NCBI RefSeq assembly: GCF_963576675.1
Contig: NC_088915.1
Coordinates: forward strand, 35,803,501-35,867,500
DNA length: 64,000 nucleotides
Reading direction: 5' to 3'
Origin: Euphorbia lathyris
Lineage: Eukaryota > Streptophyta > Magnoliopsida > Malpighiales > Euphorbiaceae
The stretch's first letter is position 1; each line of letters opens with the position of its first letter. The notes under the pieces are model-generated. The model was not told the origin of the DNA, did no database searches, and was given only the letters and a program-made list of their open reading frames with translations. Positions 1 to 10,823 of the stretch are shown in pieces. Position numbers and translations under genes: made by a program.

Positions 1-1
1 A

Positions 2-1348
2 TGGGATAATCCTCGGAACCTTACCTCGAAGCCTTTGGTGTTGAGAAGGTCCCACAAGCCGTGCTACGAAGATGTAATGCTGTTGGGGGCAGATGAAAAG
101 CCTTGGTATTTCGATATCGTGAACTTCATGAAGAGTGGAACATACCCGGCGGAATCGGAACTTAGGGATCAGGCTGTGATTAGAAGGTTAGCTCAGCAGT
201 TCGTCATCCACAACGACTTGCTTTACAAAAGGCACGCCGATGGTTTACAACTAAGGTGCTTGGATGCGGGAGAAGCCCGTGAGGCAATGGAGTCAGTACA
301 CTCGGGAATTTGTGGGGCCCATATAGGAGGAGCAGTATTGGCAAAGAAAATCATAAGGCAAGGCTTCTATTGGCTCACCATGGAAAGGGATTGTAACGAG
401 TATGCGAAGAAATTCCATGATTGTCAAATCCACGGAGATTATAATCACTTACCAGCTATGGAATTGCACATGTTAGCACCCATTTGGCCGTTTGCGGCTT
501 GGGGCATTGACATTATCGGGGAGGTGAGGCCTAATGCGTCAAACGGGCACAAATTCATTGCAGTTGCCATTGATTACTTCACCAAGTGGGTAGAGGCGGA
601 ATCATTTAGCAAGTTGGGGTCTAAGCAGATGAGGAAGTTCATTGAAAAACACTTAATCACCAGGTTCGGAGTGCCTCATCACATGATTATGGATAATGGG
701 GTCCAGTTTCAGGGAGAGGTGAGAAGTCTCTTCCAAGAGTACGGTATTAAGCATCATAGGTCTTCTCTGTATCGCCCACAAGCTAATGGGGCAGTAGAGG
801 CGGCTAATAAGAACCTTAAAAGGATTCTCGTAAAGACAGTAGAATCGCACCAGAACTGGCACGAACAGCTTCCGCTCGCTTTATGGGCTTATCGCACGAC
901 AGTTAGAACGTCAACTGGGGCAACGCCGTTCTCCTTGGTATATGGTGCGGAAGCCGTTCTCCCAATCGAGGTTGAAAAGCGATCGTTGAGAATCGCAGTA
1001 GAAGCAGAGATTCCCGAGACGGAATGGGTGAAGAAGCGATATGAACAGTTAGCATTGGTAGACGAGAAAAGAATGGAGGCCCTTTACCATGTGCAGTTAT
1101 ATCAGAGAAGGATGGCCCGAGCCTTCAATAAAAAGGTCAAGGCCAGCCCTATCAAAGAAGGGGACCTGGTGCTGAAACAGATCCGAGTGACGCACACCGA
1201 CCCTAGGGGCAAGTTCAAGCCAAACTGGGAAGGACCATTCCTCGTGAAGAAAATCCTAAGTAAAGGGGCGGTGAAGCTTACTACTATGGACGACATGGAG
1301 TTCTCCGAACCTACCAATCTGGATAGGCTTAAGAAATACTTTTCGTAA
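2..1348 (+). CDS. pol polyprotein C-terminus: integrase of Tat-lineage element A
   Basis: The frame is open from the window edge, so the protein is truncated at its N-terminus and no start codon applies. The integrase zinc-binding region (HSGICGAH followed by a C..C-type segment) comes first; its first Cys seems replaced by Phe (KKFHDCQIH). The catalytic core has the DDE residues in WGIDIIG, MDNGVQF and NGAVEAANK, the last typical of Tat integrases. The C-terminal part (GDLVLKQ, WEGPFLV, LKKYF) matches the GPY/F-type integrase end. The product joins element cDNA to host DNA in the nucleus. There is no chromodomain. The frame is uninterrupted to the stop, so this end of pol could still be intact, but the Cys change would weaken the zinc site. 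Confidence 0.9.
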   Translation, partial: WDNPRNLTSKPLVLRRSHKPCYEDVMLLGADEKPWYFDIVNFMKSGTYPAESELRDQAVIRRLAQQFVIHNDLLYKRHADGLQLRCLDAGEAREAMESVHSGICGAHIGGAVLAKKIIRQGFYWLTMERDCNEYAKKFHDCQIHGDYNHLPAMELHMLAPIWPFAAWGIDIIGEVRPNASNGHKFIAVAIDYFTKWVEAESFSKLGSKQMRKFIEKHLITRFGVPHHMIMDNGVQFQGEVRSLFQEYGIKHHRSSLYRPQANGAVEAANKNLKRILVKTVESHQNWHEQLPLALWAYRTTVRTSTGATPFSLVYGAEAVLPIEVEKRSLRIAVEAEIPETEWVKKRYEQLALVDEKRMEALYHVQLYQRRMARAFNKKVKASPIKEGDLVLKQIRVTHTDPRGKFKPNWEGPFLVKKILSKGAVKLTTMDDMEFSEPTNLDRLKKYFS

Positions 1349-1817
1349 AAAAAAAAAGAAAAAAAAAATGAAAATTCCCGATAGGTTGAAAACCCGCAAA
1401 GGGCGACCTATGCAACAATAAGGGACATCCCAATGGGTGAAAACCCGAAAGGGCACTCATTTGAAAATTCCGGGATAGTAAAAGGAGAGATGAAAAATCG
1501 CTGGGATTTGAAAACCGAAAAAAGGCGGATCTTGGTAACAGTAGTTATATTTTGAGCAATTATGAGAATAATGTATAAGAGGCTAAGTATTTCTATTGTT
1601 TGTAAATAAATAAAGGCATGAATATATTTGAAGAGGATGATTGGAATCATTACAATCTACTGAATGCATTGTATTATGAATCATGAGTTATACATTTCCT
1701 ACCTCTTTCACATAAAAAGCCTACGTCCTATCCACCCCTCTCCCTATATACAAGCTATACATCGGGGTAATACTAATGAAAAACCTACAAATAATAAGCC
1801 TAATAAGGGGGAAGATC
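1349..1817 (+). repeat. Post-pol region with repeated GAAAACCC..GGGC hairpin motifs
   Basis: Directly after the pol stop come an A-rich run and then at least three copies of a short motif of the form TGAAAACCCG-n-AAAGGGC, at about 1386, 1439 and 1507, spaced roughly 50-70 bp. Each can fold as a CCC/GGG hairpin. The same block is found in inverted orientation at 22600-23560 in element B, including the linker ATGCAACAATAAGGGACA. No coding capacity is seen from 1530 to 1817. Confidence 0.7.
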
Positions 1818-3949
1818 CTAGTAATCCTCGAAGTCCCTCAAACGAGAAGCCCGCTCCGCAGATAAGGCCTCCTCAGCGATCCGACGACCCTCCTCGGCGG
1901 CAAGGCACCCCGCGGTTTCCACTCGCGTCCTCTCCTCGGCAGCAAGACACCCCTCGGTCTCCGCTCGTATCATCCCCGACCAATGAGCGTTCCTCTCCCG
2001 ATAGACCTGGCCGACCCTGGCATCGGCATCCCGCAGTGACTCGCTCCGCCTCAGCTCATTTGCATGGAGATCGCTCTGTAAAAAATATATATGTATAAGA
2101 AAAAGGAAGAAGAACAGACAACAACAGAAGTCATACATACATATGTGCATACATTCCACTACACTAAAATAAAATAAGAATACTCACCAGGTGACTGGTG
2201 CAACGCAGGCTGAGCCGCTCTCTGAGATAACCCGACAACCCCACGTAATCAGTGCATGTCTCCCTCGAAGTGTGGAGGGTGTCCGGGGGATCAAACGGTA
2301 TCCTCGATGTGAAAGCAGGAGGAGCTATCTCGACGCCGGCATAAGCCACTCCGGACTCATCATAGTGAACTGTCGAGAAGTCCCTCCCAAAGTCGGGGAT
2401 AGGTACGCCTAAAGGGGGCCACTCCGGCCGGGCGGTGCCCGAGGACTCGCCCGCATAATAGGAGGGCTCGCCCGCGGGCGTTCGAGCCTGAGCACCATCA
2501 AAGAAGTCGGACATCCGAGCACTCCTCAAAGAACCCTCCTGCATATGAAGACACAATGAGTATCCCTAACCACCTCACAAATAAAGAATGAAAAAGGGTC
2601 AAGCACTCACCGGGAGCTCCTCCCTACCAAAAACCGCCGCGACAGCCTCGGCTGAAAACACGTCCGTCCTAGGATCCACCTCCATCACAACCTCGGGGGC
2701 GTCCGCCGGAGTCAACAAGGTCGATAAATAGTGAGCACGACCCCCCGTGTGGTCCCACACGTCTCGAGGGGCAAACTGGCGGGTCAGGTCACGACGAATG
2801 TCCGACAGAGGCATGGTCCTCACTGCAAACATGGACACTAGAATCTCGCCAGGTGTCCAATGCGAGGCGCTAACCCCGGTAATTCCCCGATCGCCTAAGT
2901 ACCATGCCCGCACGCAGGGGCCTGTAAGTACGCACCGCTGCCCCTGGATGCGGGTAACATACGTGTAGTCAGGACCAAAGTCGAGGTCATCCCATCCGAA
3001 TCGAATCTGAAAACAAAAAAAGAAAAAAAGTCAGGTCTAATTAAACGGAAATCTAACATAAGGAGAAGATGTTCACCTGCCCCAAGGTCCGCGAGTCGAT
3101 CCACGCTAGGAATCGCACCACTGTCCGCCTCTCCTCGGCGCCTAGATCAAACTCACTCCACCGAGCCATAAGTGGAGGCCTAACCACCCGCGGCCTGCGC
3201 CGATGCGTGCATGGAATAATCCGCCTCTCATAGGCCCAAACCTACTCGTAGAAACAAAGGTTACTAACAGAAATCGCGAAAAGAATAAAGAAACAAGCCA
3301 AGGATGAACGACGTACCAGGAGAGCAAAGGTGTAACCACCGAAATCCTTGCGCTTCCGGCAAGTCAAATCCAAAAACTTGTACAGGGAAGCCAAGCCAGC
3401 TCTTGCCCAATCATAAGACGACACTGCGTCCAAATCACGGAAGGCCTGAATAAGACCCGCATGTATCATCCCGCTCTTGGTGCGGAAGATCGTCTCGCCC
3501 AAGGCGTATAGAAGAAAGCTGCGAACAACCTGATCAGTGTCGTCTAGCCCGCAGGAGTCCCTGTGACTCAATAGTCCGGAGGTGGTAATGAACTTCGCCG
3601 GGGAGGACTTGACACCCGTGTAGACTCCGGGCCCAATCAAAGTAGATAACTCGGCGCGGTCGACCCGGGGACGCACCATGTCAAAGAAGAGGGGAACCGG
3701 GATACTGCTCCCCCGCAATCCAGTCAGTAAGGAGAAGTCACGGGGCGAGATCGTCATCTCCCCAAACGAGAAGTGGAAGGTGTGGGTCGAGTCTACCCAT
3801 CTCTCACATAAGGCGTGAAGGCCGAATCGGTCACACACTCGGTTGGCATGAGGCAACGCCAAGATAAAGGGCTCGAAGCCCAACTCTCGCACCCGGGCTT
3901 TAGCCGCCGGGCTAAGCATGGCATACCAGACATGAATCTCCTTAGTGGT
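1818..3949 (-). CDS. Plant mobile domain protein, 5 exons, antisense cargo of element A
   Basis: Five exons join cleanly on the minus strand: 3949(ATG 3919)-3317, 3241-3077, 3006-2611, 2538-2188 and 2075-1818. Every intron is GT-AG and phase 0, and the joined frame is open for about 590 codons. Exon 1 has the plant mobile domain (PMD) pattern: a hydrophobic helix, then CERWVDSTHTFHFSFGEMTI and SLLTGLRG; exon 2 supplies WAYERRIIP. The last exon is an Ala/Glu/Arg-rich coiled coil. PMD proteins include MAIN/MAIL1 of Arabidopsis and many transposon-borne copies; the molecular role in transposons is not settled. A 3' splice site just before 3949 suggests a lost or non-coding upstream exon cut off by the Athila insertion at 4036. 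The gene converges on pol (stop at 1348). Confidence 0.85.
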
Positions 3950-4613
3950 CCTGAAAATACCAATGACCTGGAAGGAACAGAACGGGTAAGTTTAAATCTC
4001 GCTCCTAGGCTTGTGTCTAATAAAGGTTTGTTAACTGATAGGGGTCAAAAACCCCTATCTTTGGGTACGGTTTTAGGACGGTTTTTAGAGTAATTTGGTT
4101 AATAAGCGAGCAATTCTCGCATTTAAATGCTTTTGTGTGAGTTAGTTAGAAATTGGGAACGTTCTATTTACTTTTCGTCGTTTAGGCTCGTTTTGTGATC
4201 AATTTAGGCAAATACGGCCGGAATAACATGCATATTAGAATTCTGTTATCTTTTGAAGCTAATTGGTCCGTCAAAAGTCGCACCAAACGAAGCGTTTGCT
4301 CAAAATAAGCGATTGACGGATCAATTTGGCTTTTGGACTAATGTTTCCTGGAGTTTTTATGCGTGTGCAGGTGTAAGTTCGGACGAAAAAGGGTATAGAA
4401 GTCATCCGGCACGGATCGAGCGCGTTTCGGGCGAAAACGCTCGGCAAGCAGGACCCCCGGCAGCCGCTCGGCGAATTGAGCATCGGCACGCAGCCCGGAC
4501 AGCAGCCCAGGCAGCGCCCAGGCAGCGCCCAGGCACTGCCCAGGCAGCGTGCCTGCTCGCCGAGCAGGCAGTGCCTGCTCACCGAGCAGGCACCCAGGGG
4601 CCTGCTCGCCGAG

Positions 4614-5100
4614 TGTCACGGGGCCTACCGTCCGGACCCGTGCGGCGCTTACTTGTCTCCTCCGAAGTAAGCCAGCCAAGGGAACTAGATCACTCTAGCT
4701 GCAAAGATCACATGCAAGGGTTAGATAGGAACCACATGTAGTGAATATAATAGCATACATACGATAGCAACATAAGGACAAGCATCTCAATCAGGCACAC
4801 ACATGGATAACATATAGGACACTCAAGAAGGAACAATACGCGGATGATGTTATTCATAGATAAGCAACAGTGTTACACCACGGGTCCCATCTCATAGTAG
4901 TAGGGGGGCAACTACTAGAGATGGTAGACTACCAACAACCGAGTGACTGTCCAGTATGACAGGTCACTCCCCCCTATAGTGTTTCTTATACCAACTTGAG
5001 TCCTACTGACAATGGCTATTACAAAGCTCCATATAAGACAATAGAGTAAGTCTCTCCCCATTGTTACATAGTTTGATTACAAAGATAATCCCCCCTTACA
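4614..5100 (-). repeat. 3' LTR of the chromovirus
   Basis: Direct repeat of 10148-10634, 487 bp, with terminal TGTCACGG and CTTACA. Differences from the other LTR are single-base changes only. Confidence 0.95.
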
Positions 5101-5111
5101 CTCTCCCCCAC
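5101..5111 (-). other. Polypurine tract of the chromovirus
   Basis: On the minus strand the bases directly before the 3' LTR are GTGGGGGAGAG, a purine tract that would prime plus-strand DNA synthesis. Confidence 0.8.
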
Positions 5112-6356
5112 TCAGAGGTTCGACGTCCCTGTCGAACGGGTCTTGATGAAGTCTTCAATCTTGTTTTGGAAAGGTTGGAGGTCGGTTGCTTTCTCCCCGC
5201 TTGTTTCTTCTATTCCTTGAGCTTTCCACTTGACAAGGTATTCTGTGTGCGGGCGGCGGTGACATGACATTGCTGTGCGTTCTGTAAGGATTTCTTCCAC
5301 TTCTTTGCTCGCAGGTGCTTTCTTTGTAATTGGAGGTCGCTTTGATTTGTTGCGCTGATCGTCTACTGTGTCTGGGTGGTACTCCTTCAAGTTGCTGACA
5401 TGGAACACTGGGTGGAATGACATCCACTGTGGAAGATCCAGTTTGTAGGCTACGGGTCCCACTTTAGCTAGGACTGGGAGGGGTCCCTCGTACTTCCTGA
5501 CAAGTCGTCTATCTCTGTTCCGTAGGCAGCGAAGTTGTTCAGGTCGAAGTTTGAGCAGGACCATGTCTCCCACTTGGAACTCTTGTGGACGTCGGCTTGT
5601 GTCTGCCCATTTCTTCATCCTCCTTGATGCCTTTGTCAAATGCGCCTTCGCGATCTCCTCGTTCTGTTTCCACTCTTTGGTGAATAGGTACGCTTTTGGA
5701 TTTTTGCCTGTGTATGGAATGTCAACTGAATGAGGCACCAGCTGCTGTTGACCTGTAACAATTTCAAAAGGTGATTTATTAGTAGCAGAACTTTTCTGGC
5801 TATTAAAGCAGAATTGCGCCACATCCAACAAGGAAGGCCAATTTCGTTGACTGGCATTGACAAAGTGCCGAAGGTACTCTTCCAACATGATGTTAAATCG
5901 CTCTGTTTGACCATCAGTCTGAGGGTGATAACTAGTGGACATATCGAGGCTCGACCCCAAGAGTCGAAATAATTCGGCCCAAAAGGTTCCCACAAACCGA
6001 CCATTTCTGTCGCTGACAATACTCTTTGGGATTCCCCAATACTTGACTACCTGCTTGAAGAAAGCCTGTGCCGTCACTTCCGCAGTTGAATATTTTGGCA
6101 TCGGAATGAAAGTTCCATATTTGGAAAACCTGTCAACCACCACCAAGATGGAGTCGAAGTCGCCCACTCGGGGGAGGCTGGAGATGAAGTCGAGGGAGAC
6201 ACTTTCCCATGGTCGGTCTGGTACTGGCAGTGGCTGCAGCAGCCCTGCAGGTTTCTTTCTTTCGGCCTTGTCTTGTTGGCAGATTAGACACGTTTTTGTA
6301 TATTCTCTCACATCATCTTCCATCCTTGGCCAATAATAGTTTCACTAGAGGAGAGC
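5112..6356 (-). pseudogene. Chromovirus integrase with C-terminal chromodomain
   Basis: The frame from 6323 to 5112 (403 codons) has the zinc-finger end (TCLICQQDK), the DDE core (SLDFISSL, VSDRNGRF, TDGQTERFN), a GPY/F-type segment (YEGPLPVLAKVG) and a chromodomain-like end (VEEILTER, EYLVKWK, then a Leu/Phe helix). The chromodomain in this clade binds histone marks and guides insertion to heterochromatin. Between 6356 and 6323 the HPGW..YYW linker has a frameshift and two adjacent stops, so the integrase is cut off from RT/RNase H. The catalytic residues themselves look conserved. Confidence 0.9.
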
Positions 6357-7736
6357 TAGCATGCGGTGCCACCCGGATGGCCTGCCCATAGTGTGTCGTG
6401 ACATTCCTTCATCAGTGTCTTCCTCAGATTAGCGGCGGTTGGTACATACACTCTTTCCTTGATTGTTATTAACAAGTCATCGCTCATCCAGAACTGTCTG
6501 GTTTTCCCTTGCTTTGCCAGGTTGATGATAGCAGTTGCCTGAGGGTCTTTCTGTAGGTTGTCCCGGATCTGTTGTCGCAATGGGGATGATAGTTGACTGT
6601 TGGACAAAGAGGCTATTCTTGTCAACTCTGCTAATTCTGACTTCCGACTTAATGCATCTGCCACTTGATTAATTTTCCCTGAGTGATACTCCAGTACAAA
6701 GTCAAATTCTGCTAACAAGCTTTGCCATCGGAAATGACTAACCGCTGTGTTGTCTGTCTTTACTATGAACCTGGATCCCAACAGATAGTGGCGCCATACC
6801 CGCAGGCAATGTACGACTGCTAGTAACTCTTTCTCATGTGTGGAATATCGTCGCTCTGCATTGTTGAGCTTCCTGCTTTCAAAAGCTATTGCTCGACCCT
6901 CTTGCATTATGACTCCTCCTAAGGCAAAATCGGATGCGTCTGTGTGAACTTCGAATGGCTTGCTCATATCCGGGATGGCTAACACAGGGTCTGCAATGAC
7001 AGCTTGTTTTAAGTTTTCGAAGGATTTTTGACATTGGTCTGTCCACTCCCACTTGTTGTCTTTCTTCAGCAGATCCGTAAGGTCGACAACTCTCTTTGAG
7101 TAGCTTCTGATGAACTTCCGATAGTAGTTAGCCAATCCCAAGAAGGATCATAATGTGGCCAAGGAATTTGATGCTCGTCTGACCAAATGCACATTTGGAT
7201 AACTTGAGGAAAAGTTGATTCTCCCGCAGTTTCTGAAAAACTAGACGTAAGTGCTCCTGATGCTCCTTGAGGGTGGAACTATATATGACGATGTCGTCTA
7301 GGTAGACCACCACAAATTTGTCAAGATAGTCCCTGAATACCTGGTTCATTAAAGTACAAAAAGTCGCCGGAGCGTTTGTTAGTCCAAAGGGCATAACAAG
7401 ATATTCGAAGGACCCATACCGAGTTACGCAAGCAGTTTTTGGTACATCCTCCTCCCTTACTCTGACTTGGTAATACCCGGAGCGTAGGTCGAGCTTAGTG
7501 AAGTATTTGGCTCCATTGAGTTGATCAAACAAGTCAGATATCATAGGAATGGGGTATTTGTTGCGCACCGTAATCTTATTGAGTGCTCGATAATCAACAC
7601 ACAGCCGCAGACTTCCATCTGCTTTCTTCTGGAACAGTACCGGGGCGCCATATGGGGCCTTCGATGGCCGGATGAAACCTGCCTCCAGCAACTCATCTAG
7701 TTGTTTCCTCAACTCTGCCAACTCAGGGGGAGCCAT
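6356..7736 (-). pseudogene. Chromovirus reverse transcriptase and RNase H (frameshifted)
   Basis: Two overlapping frames, 7736-7128 and 7141-6356, cover RT and RNase H. RT carries [16 protein letters not shown], the first catalytic Asp in [10 protein letters not shown], the [10 protein letters not shown] motif and YLDDIVIYS with the catalytic DD. RNase H follows with [21 protein letters not shown] and VKTDNTA supplying Asp, Glu and Asp. A frameshift at about 7130-7141, between RT fingers/palm and the connection, breaks the chain. The enzyme would convert element RNA to DNA in cytoplasmic particles. Confidence 0.92.
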
Positions 7737-8078
7737 TCGATATGGTGCTTTTGCTGGGGCCTTCGTGCCTGGCAGCAGATCAATAGCATGGTCAACATCT
7801 CGTTGTGGAGGTAATATCTATGGCAATGTCTCTGGCATAACATCTTGGAACTCCCTCATCACCCCTTCCAATATCCGAGGGACGATGACACTACCTTCTG
7901 AGTCGTCACCTTTAGGGACAACTATATATGATTGTTCCCCCCTCTTTATACCTTTCTTGAACTGTATTGCTGAAATGCATTTCTTCCCTCAGACTGTGCT
8001 TAACGTTATCGGGACCATGCACGGATCCTGGTTCAAGAACAAAAGACAACCTGCTGACGCCATGGGTACTGCGAAACT
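7737..8078 (-). pseudogene. Protease-RT linker with stops
   Basis: This segment connects protease to RT. It keeps weak coding resemblance on the minus strand but is interrupted by stops after the LGLEFLK motif at 8079, so no continuous product can be read. Confidence 0.5.
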
Positions 8079-10107
8079 CTATTTCAGAAACTCCAACCCC
8101 AATACGACATCAAAGTCATCCATGGGTGCTATTGTGAACCCGATCGTCCCTGTCCAGGGTCCCAACTTGCAAGGTACATGTTGGGCTGTTCCGCTAATCG
8201 ACTGAGCAGGTGAGTTCACAGCCTTAATCATTCCTGTCTCCCTCAACACATGGAGTCCTAAGCGGGAGGCTTCAGAGTCTATTATGAAGTTGTCTGTCGC
8301 TCTGGTGTCGATCATGGCTCTCGTGTTCTTGCCATTGATTATCATCTCTACATACATGAGTCCCTTCTCTGAACTGTCTCCTGTCTCCTTTATTTGTTTT
8401 GCCAGAGCTCCCATGAATCGAAGGGATCCCATTACCGAGGGTTCAGAAGGTTCCCGTTGCCTTTCCCTTACGATGCTCCCTTCTTCCTGGGTCGTAAGTA
8501 GTGAGGCCAGAGATGATCTCTTTGGGCAATCTGCTGCCTTGTGCGATCCTGTGCAGAGGAAGCATGACATCGGCCTCGGTGTATATGACTGGTTCCTTTG
8601 TGGAATGCTTCCTTGGGTCTGTGAGTAGGGACTTGTTGTCCTAGGTGGAGGATTCCTCCTTTCTGAGTAGTTCCCCAGGTAGGGTCGACGTTCAGAGTTG
8701 TTGGCGTTCCACGGCCGTCTTTCGCTTCCGGACGAGGAGTAATTTCGATCACCTCCGCCATTCCATGGCCTGCTCCATTTGTTAGTCCTGGAGTCTGAGT
8801 CTGCTCCGACCGGAAACTTTCTCTTCATGGTGCTACTAAAATCAGCTATGCTTTCAGCTGCTGCAATTGCTGAGAGATGATCTGTGGCTCCCCTTCTGAT
8901 CACCTCACTATGAACCCAAGGTTTCAACCCCTTCAAAAAGCCAAAGAACTTTTCATCCTTTTGCATGTCCGGAATTTCTAAGGTAATGGCTTGGAAGCTT
9001 CGAACATATTCTCGGATATCGCCAGTCTGACGTAGTTCGCTTAGCCTATTTCTGGCTGAGAACTGCGCATTTACAGGAGAGAATTGAGACTTCAGCTCTT
9101 GTTTGAAGTCTTCCCATGTGTTTATTGACCCTGAACTGGTCTGGTGTCTCCACCATAGCTTGGCATCCCCCTCTAAGTACATCGGTACGACTGCTAGTCG
9201 ATCCGCATCGAGGCTTGTCTTTGTAGCTGTAAAATAACTCTCCACATCGAACAAGAAGTTGTCCACTTCCTTGGAGTCCCGAGTTCCTACAAAAGGTTTT
9301 GGATCTCGAATTTTGATTTTTTACGGCTCCTTGATGACTTCCCCCATTTAGGGACAGAGATTCCACCTTCCTCTGTAGTTCATCCAGCTCCTGTTTGAGG
9401 GCATCAAACCCATCTCCTGTTTGATTTCGAGTTTTCTCTATACCCTCGAATAATCTTCTTTGATCTGCTTCGACATGGTTCATGGCTATTCTCAGCCTGT
9501 CTATCTCTTCTTCACCTGCAAAATGAGCATTCTCATTAATTCTGTTTGTCCCTTTTCCTCGAGCCACACCACTCCCAGGTGGTTGACCGGGAAGGGGATT
9601 GTTTTTCGCTATTACATCTCTAATAGCCTTTGCATTCGTCATGACGAACTCAAAAATTTCTGTTCGGGCAATCATTGCCCTAAAGATATCAGCATTAGCC
9701 ACCACGGCTTGGAACAGTTCAATATTAGCCATCAATGCCTCGGCCCCTGTCGGATTTATATTAGCCCTCCAGGCCTTGGCCCCTGCCGGATTTTCATTAG
9801 CCCTCAAGGCCTCGGCTCTTGTCGGATTTATATTAGCCATCACGGCCTCGGCCCCTGCCGGATTTTTATTTTCATCTCCGCCCTGGAATTTCGACATTGC
9901 CTCTTCAAGGCTATCAATGCGTAGAAAAATTTCATTTGTATTGGCCCCCAGGCCTCCTCCATTTTCATCTTGGAGTCTTATAATGGCTTCTTCCATACGC
10001 TCGATCTGCCTGCAATTTTCTATCACTGCTATAGAAAGATTATCAAGATCGAGATCCTCAATTCGCTTTTCTATGGCATCCATGCGTTTGGCGTTTGCAA
10101 TCGTCAT
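8079..10107 (-). pseudogene. Chromovirus gag and protease (frameshifted)
   Basis: The likely start is the ATG at 10107, 21 bp after the 18-nt PBS ends. An N-terminal coiled coil (KRIEDLDLDNL, RQIERMEEAIIRLQDE) contains four tandem 12-residue units of the NPTGAEALMANI type at 9722-9868. A frameshift in an A-run at about 9325 separates this from the capsid region (EGDAKLWWRHQ, IREYVRSFQAI). A zinc knuckle CFLCTGSHKAADC follows. The protease site reads DTRATDNF, which differs from the usual DTGATHNF-like pattern at Gly and His, so protease is probably inactive. The protease ends VVLGLEFLK at 8079. Confidence 0.85.
9722..9868 (-). repeat. 36-bp in-frame tandem repeat inside gag (about 4 copies)
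   Basis: Four diverged 36-bp units encode 12-residue repeats of the ANINPTGAEAL type in the N-terminal helical part of Gag. The period keeps the frame. Confidence 0.8.
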
Positions 10108-10127
10108 GGTTCCTCCAAGTATCGTCA

Positions 10128-10145
10128 AACCTGGCTCTGATACCA
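10128..10145 (-). other. Primer binding site, initiator tRNA-Met (chromovirus)
   Basis: On the minus strand TGGTATCAGAGCCAGGTT follows the 5' LTR after a TT spacer and matches the complement of plant initiator tRNA-Met. Confidence 0.92.
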
Positions 10146-10147
10146 AA

Positions 10148-10634
10148 TGTCACGGGGCCTACCGTTCGGACCCGTGCGGCGCTTACTTGTCTCCCCCGAA
10201 GTAAGCCAGCCAAGGGAACTAGATCACTCTAGCTGCAAAGATCACATGCAAGGGTTAGATAGGAACCATATGTAGTGAATATAATAGCATACATACGATA
10301 GCAACATAAGGACAAGCATCTCAATCAGGCACACACATGGATAACATATAGGACACTCAAGAAGGAACAATACGCAGATGATGTTATTCATAGATAAGCA
10401 ACAGTGTTACACCACGGGTCCCATCTCATAGTAGTAGGGGGGCAACTACTAGAGATGGTAGACTACCAACAACCGAGTGACTGTCCAGTATGACAGGTCA
10501 CTCCCCCCTATAGTGTTTCTTATACCAACTTGAGTCCTACTAACAATGGCTATTACAAAGCTCCATATAACACAATAGAGTAAGTCTCTCCCCATTGTTA
10601 CATAGTTTGATTACAAAGATAATCCCCCCTTACA
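10148..10634 (-). repeat. 5' LTR of the chromovirus
   Basis: 487-bp direct repeat of 4614-5100. It is the 5' LTR because the PBS adjoins its inner edge on the minus strand. Confidence 0.95.
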
Positions 10635-10813
10635 CCGAGCAGGGGCTGCTCGTCGCAATTCTGCTCGGTGAGCAGCCTTTCCTGCTCGGCGAGCAGACTT
10701 GCGGGAATTGGTCAAAAAGACCAATTCCGCCCCCACGAAGCCACATTCGGCCCCACGTCTTCCTACACCAACTAGGACACGAAATTAGGTCAAAACGAGA
10801 CCCGAGACGCGGC

Positions 10814-10823
10814 TATAAATAGG
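10814..10823 (+). promoter_or_regulatory. TATA box of the Athila LTR promoter
   Basis: TATAAATAGG lies about 120 bp downstream of the last GC-rich palindrome and is followed by an AT-rich transcribed-like leader. This is the expected place for the U3/R promoter of the LTR. With the chromovirus inserted about 180 bp upstream, the promoter is separated from most of its palindrome cluster. Confidence 0.6.

Larger units (their letters stand above)
4614..10634 (-). mobile_element. Complete chromovirus (Ty3/gypsy), minus strand, with TSD CCGAG
   Basis: The two LTRs are 487 bp each, start TG and end CA on both strands, and differ at about 6 positions. The 5-bp TSD CCGAG is present at 4609-4613 and 10635-10639. 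A PBS for initiator tRNA-Met adjoins the 5' LTR (right) and a purine tract adjoins the 3' LTR (left). Order on the minus strand is gag, protease, RT, RNase H, integrase and chromodomain. The low LTR divergence implies a recent insertion, yet the reading frame is broken in at least four places, so this copy is not autonomous. Gag motif and LTR size suggest the Galadriel group, but the clade is not proven. Confidence 0.95.

Noticed and set aside
5155..8205. Plus-strand ORFs across the chromovirus (for example 7672-8205)
   Set aside because: They oppose well-supported RT, RNase H and integrase frames and have no domain of their own.
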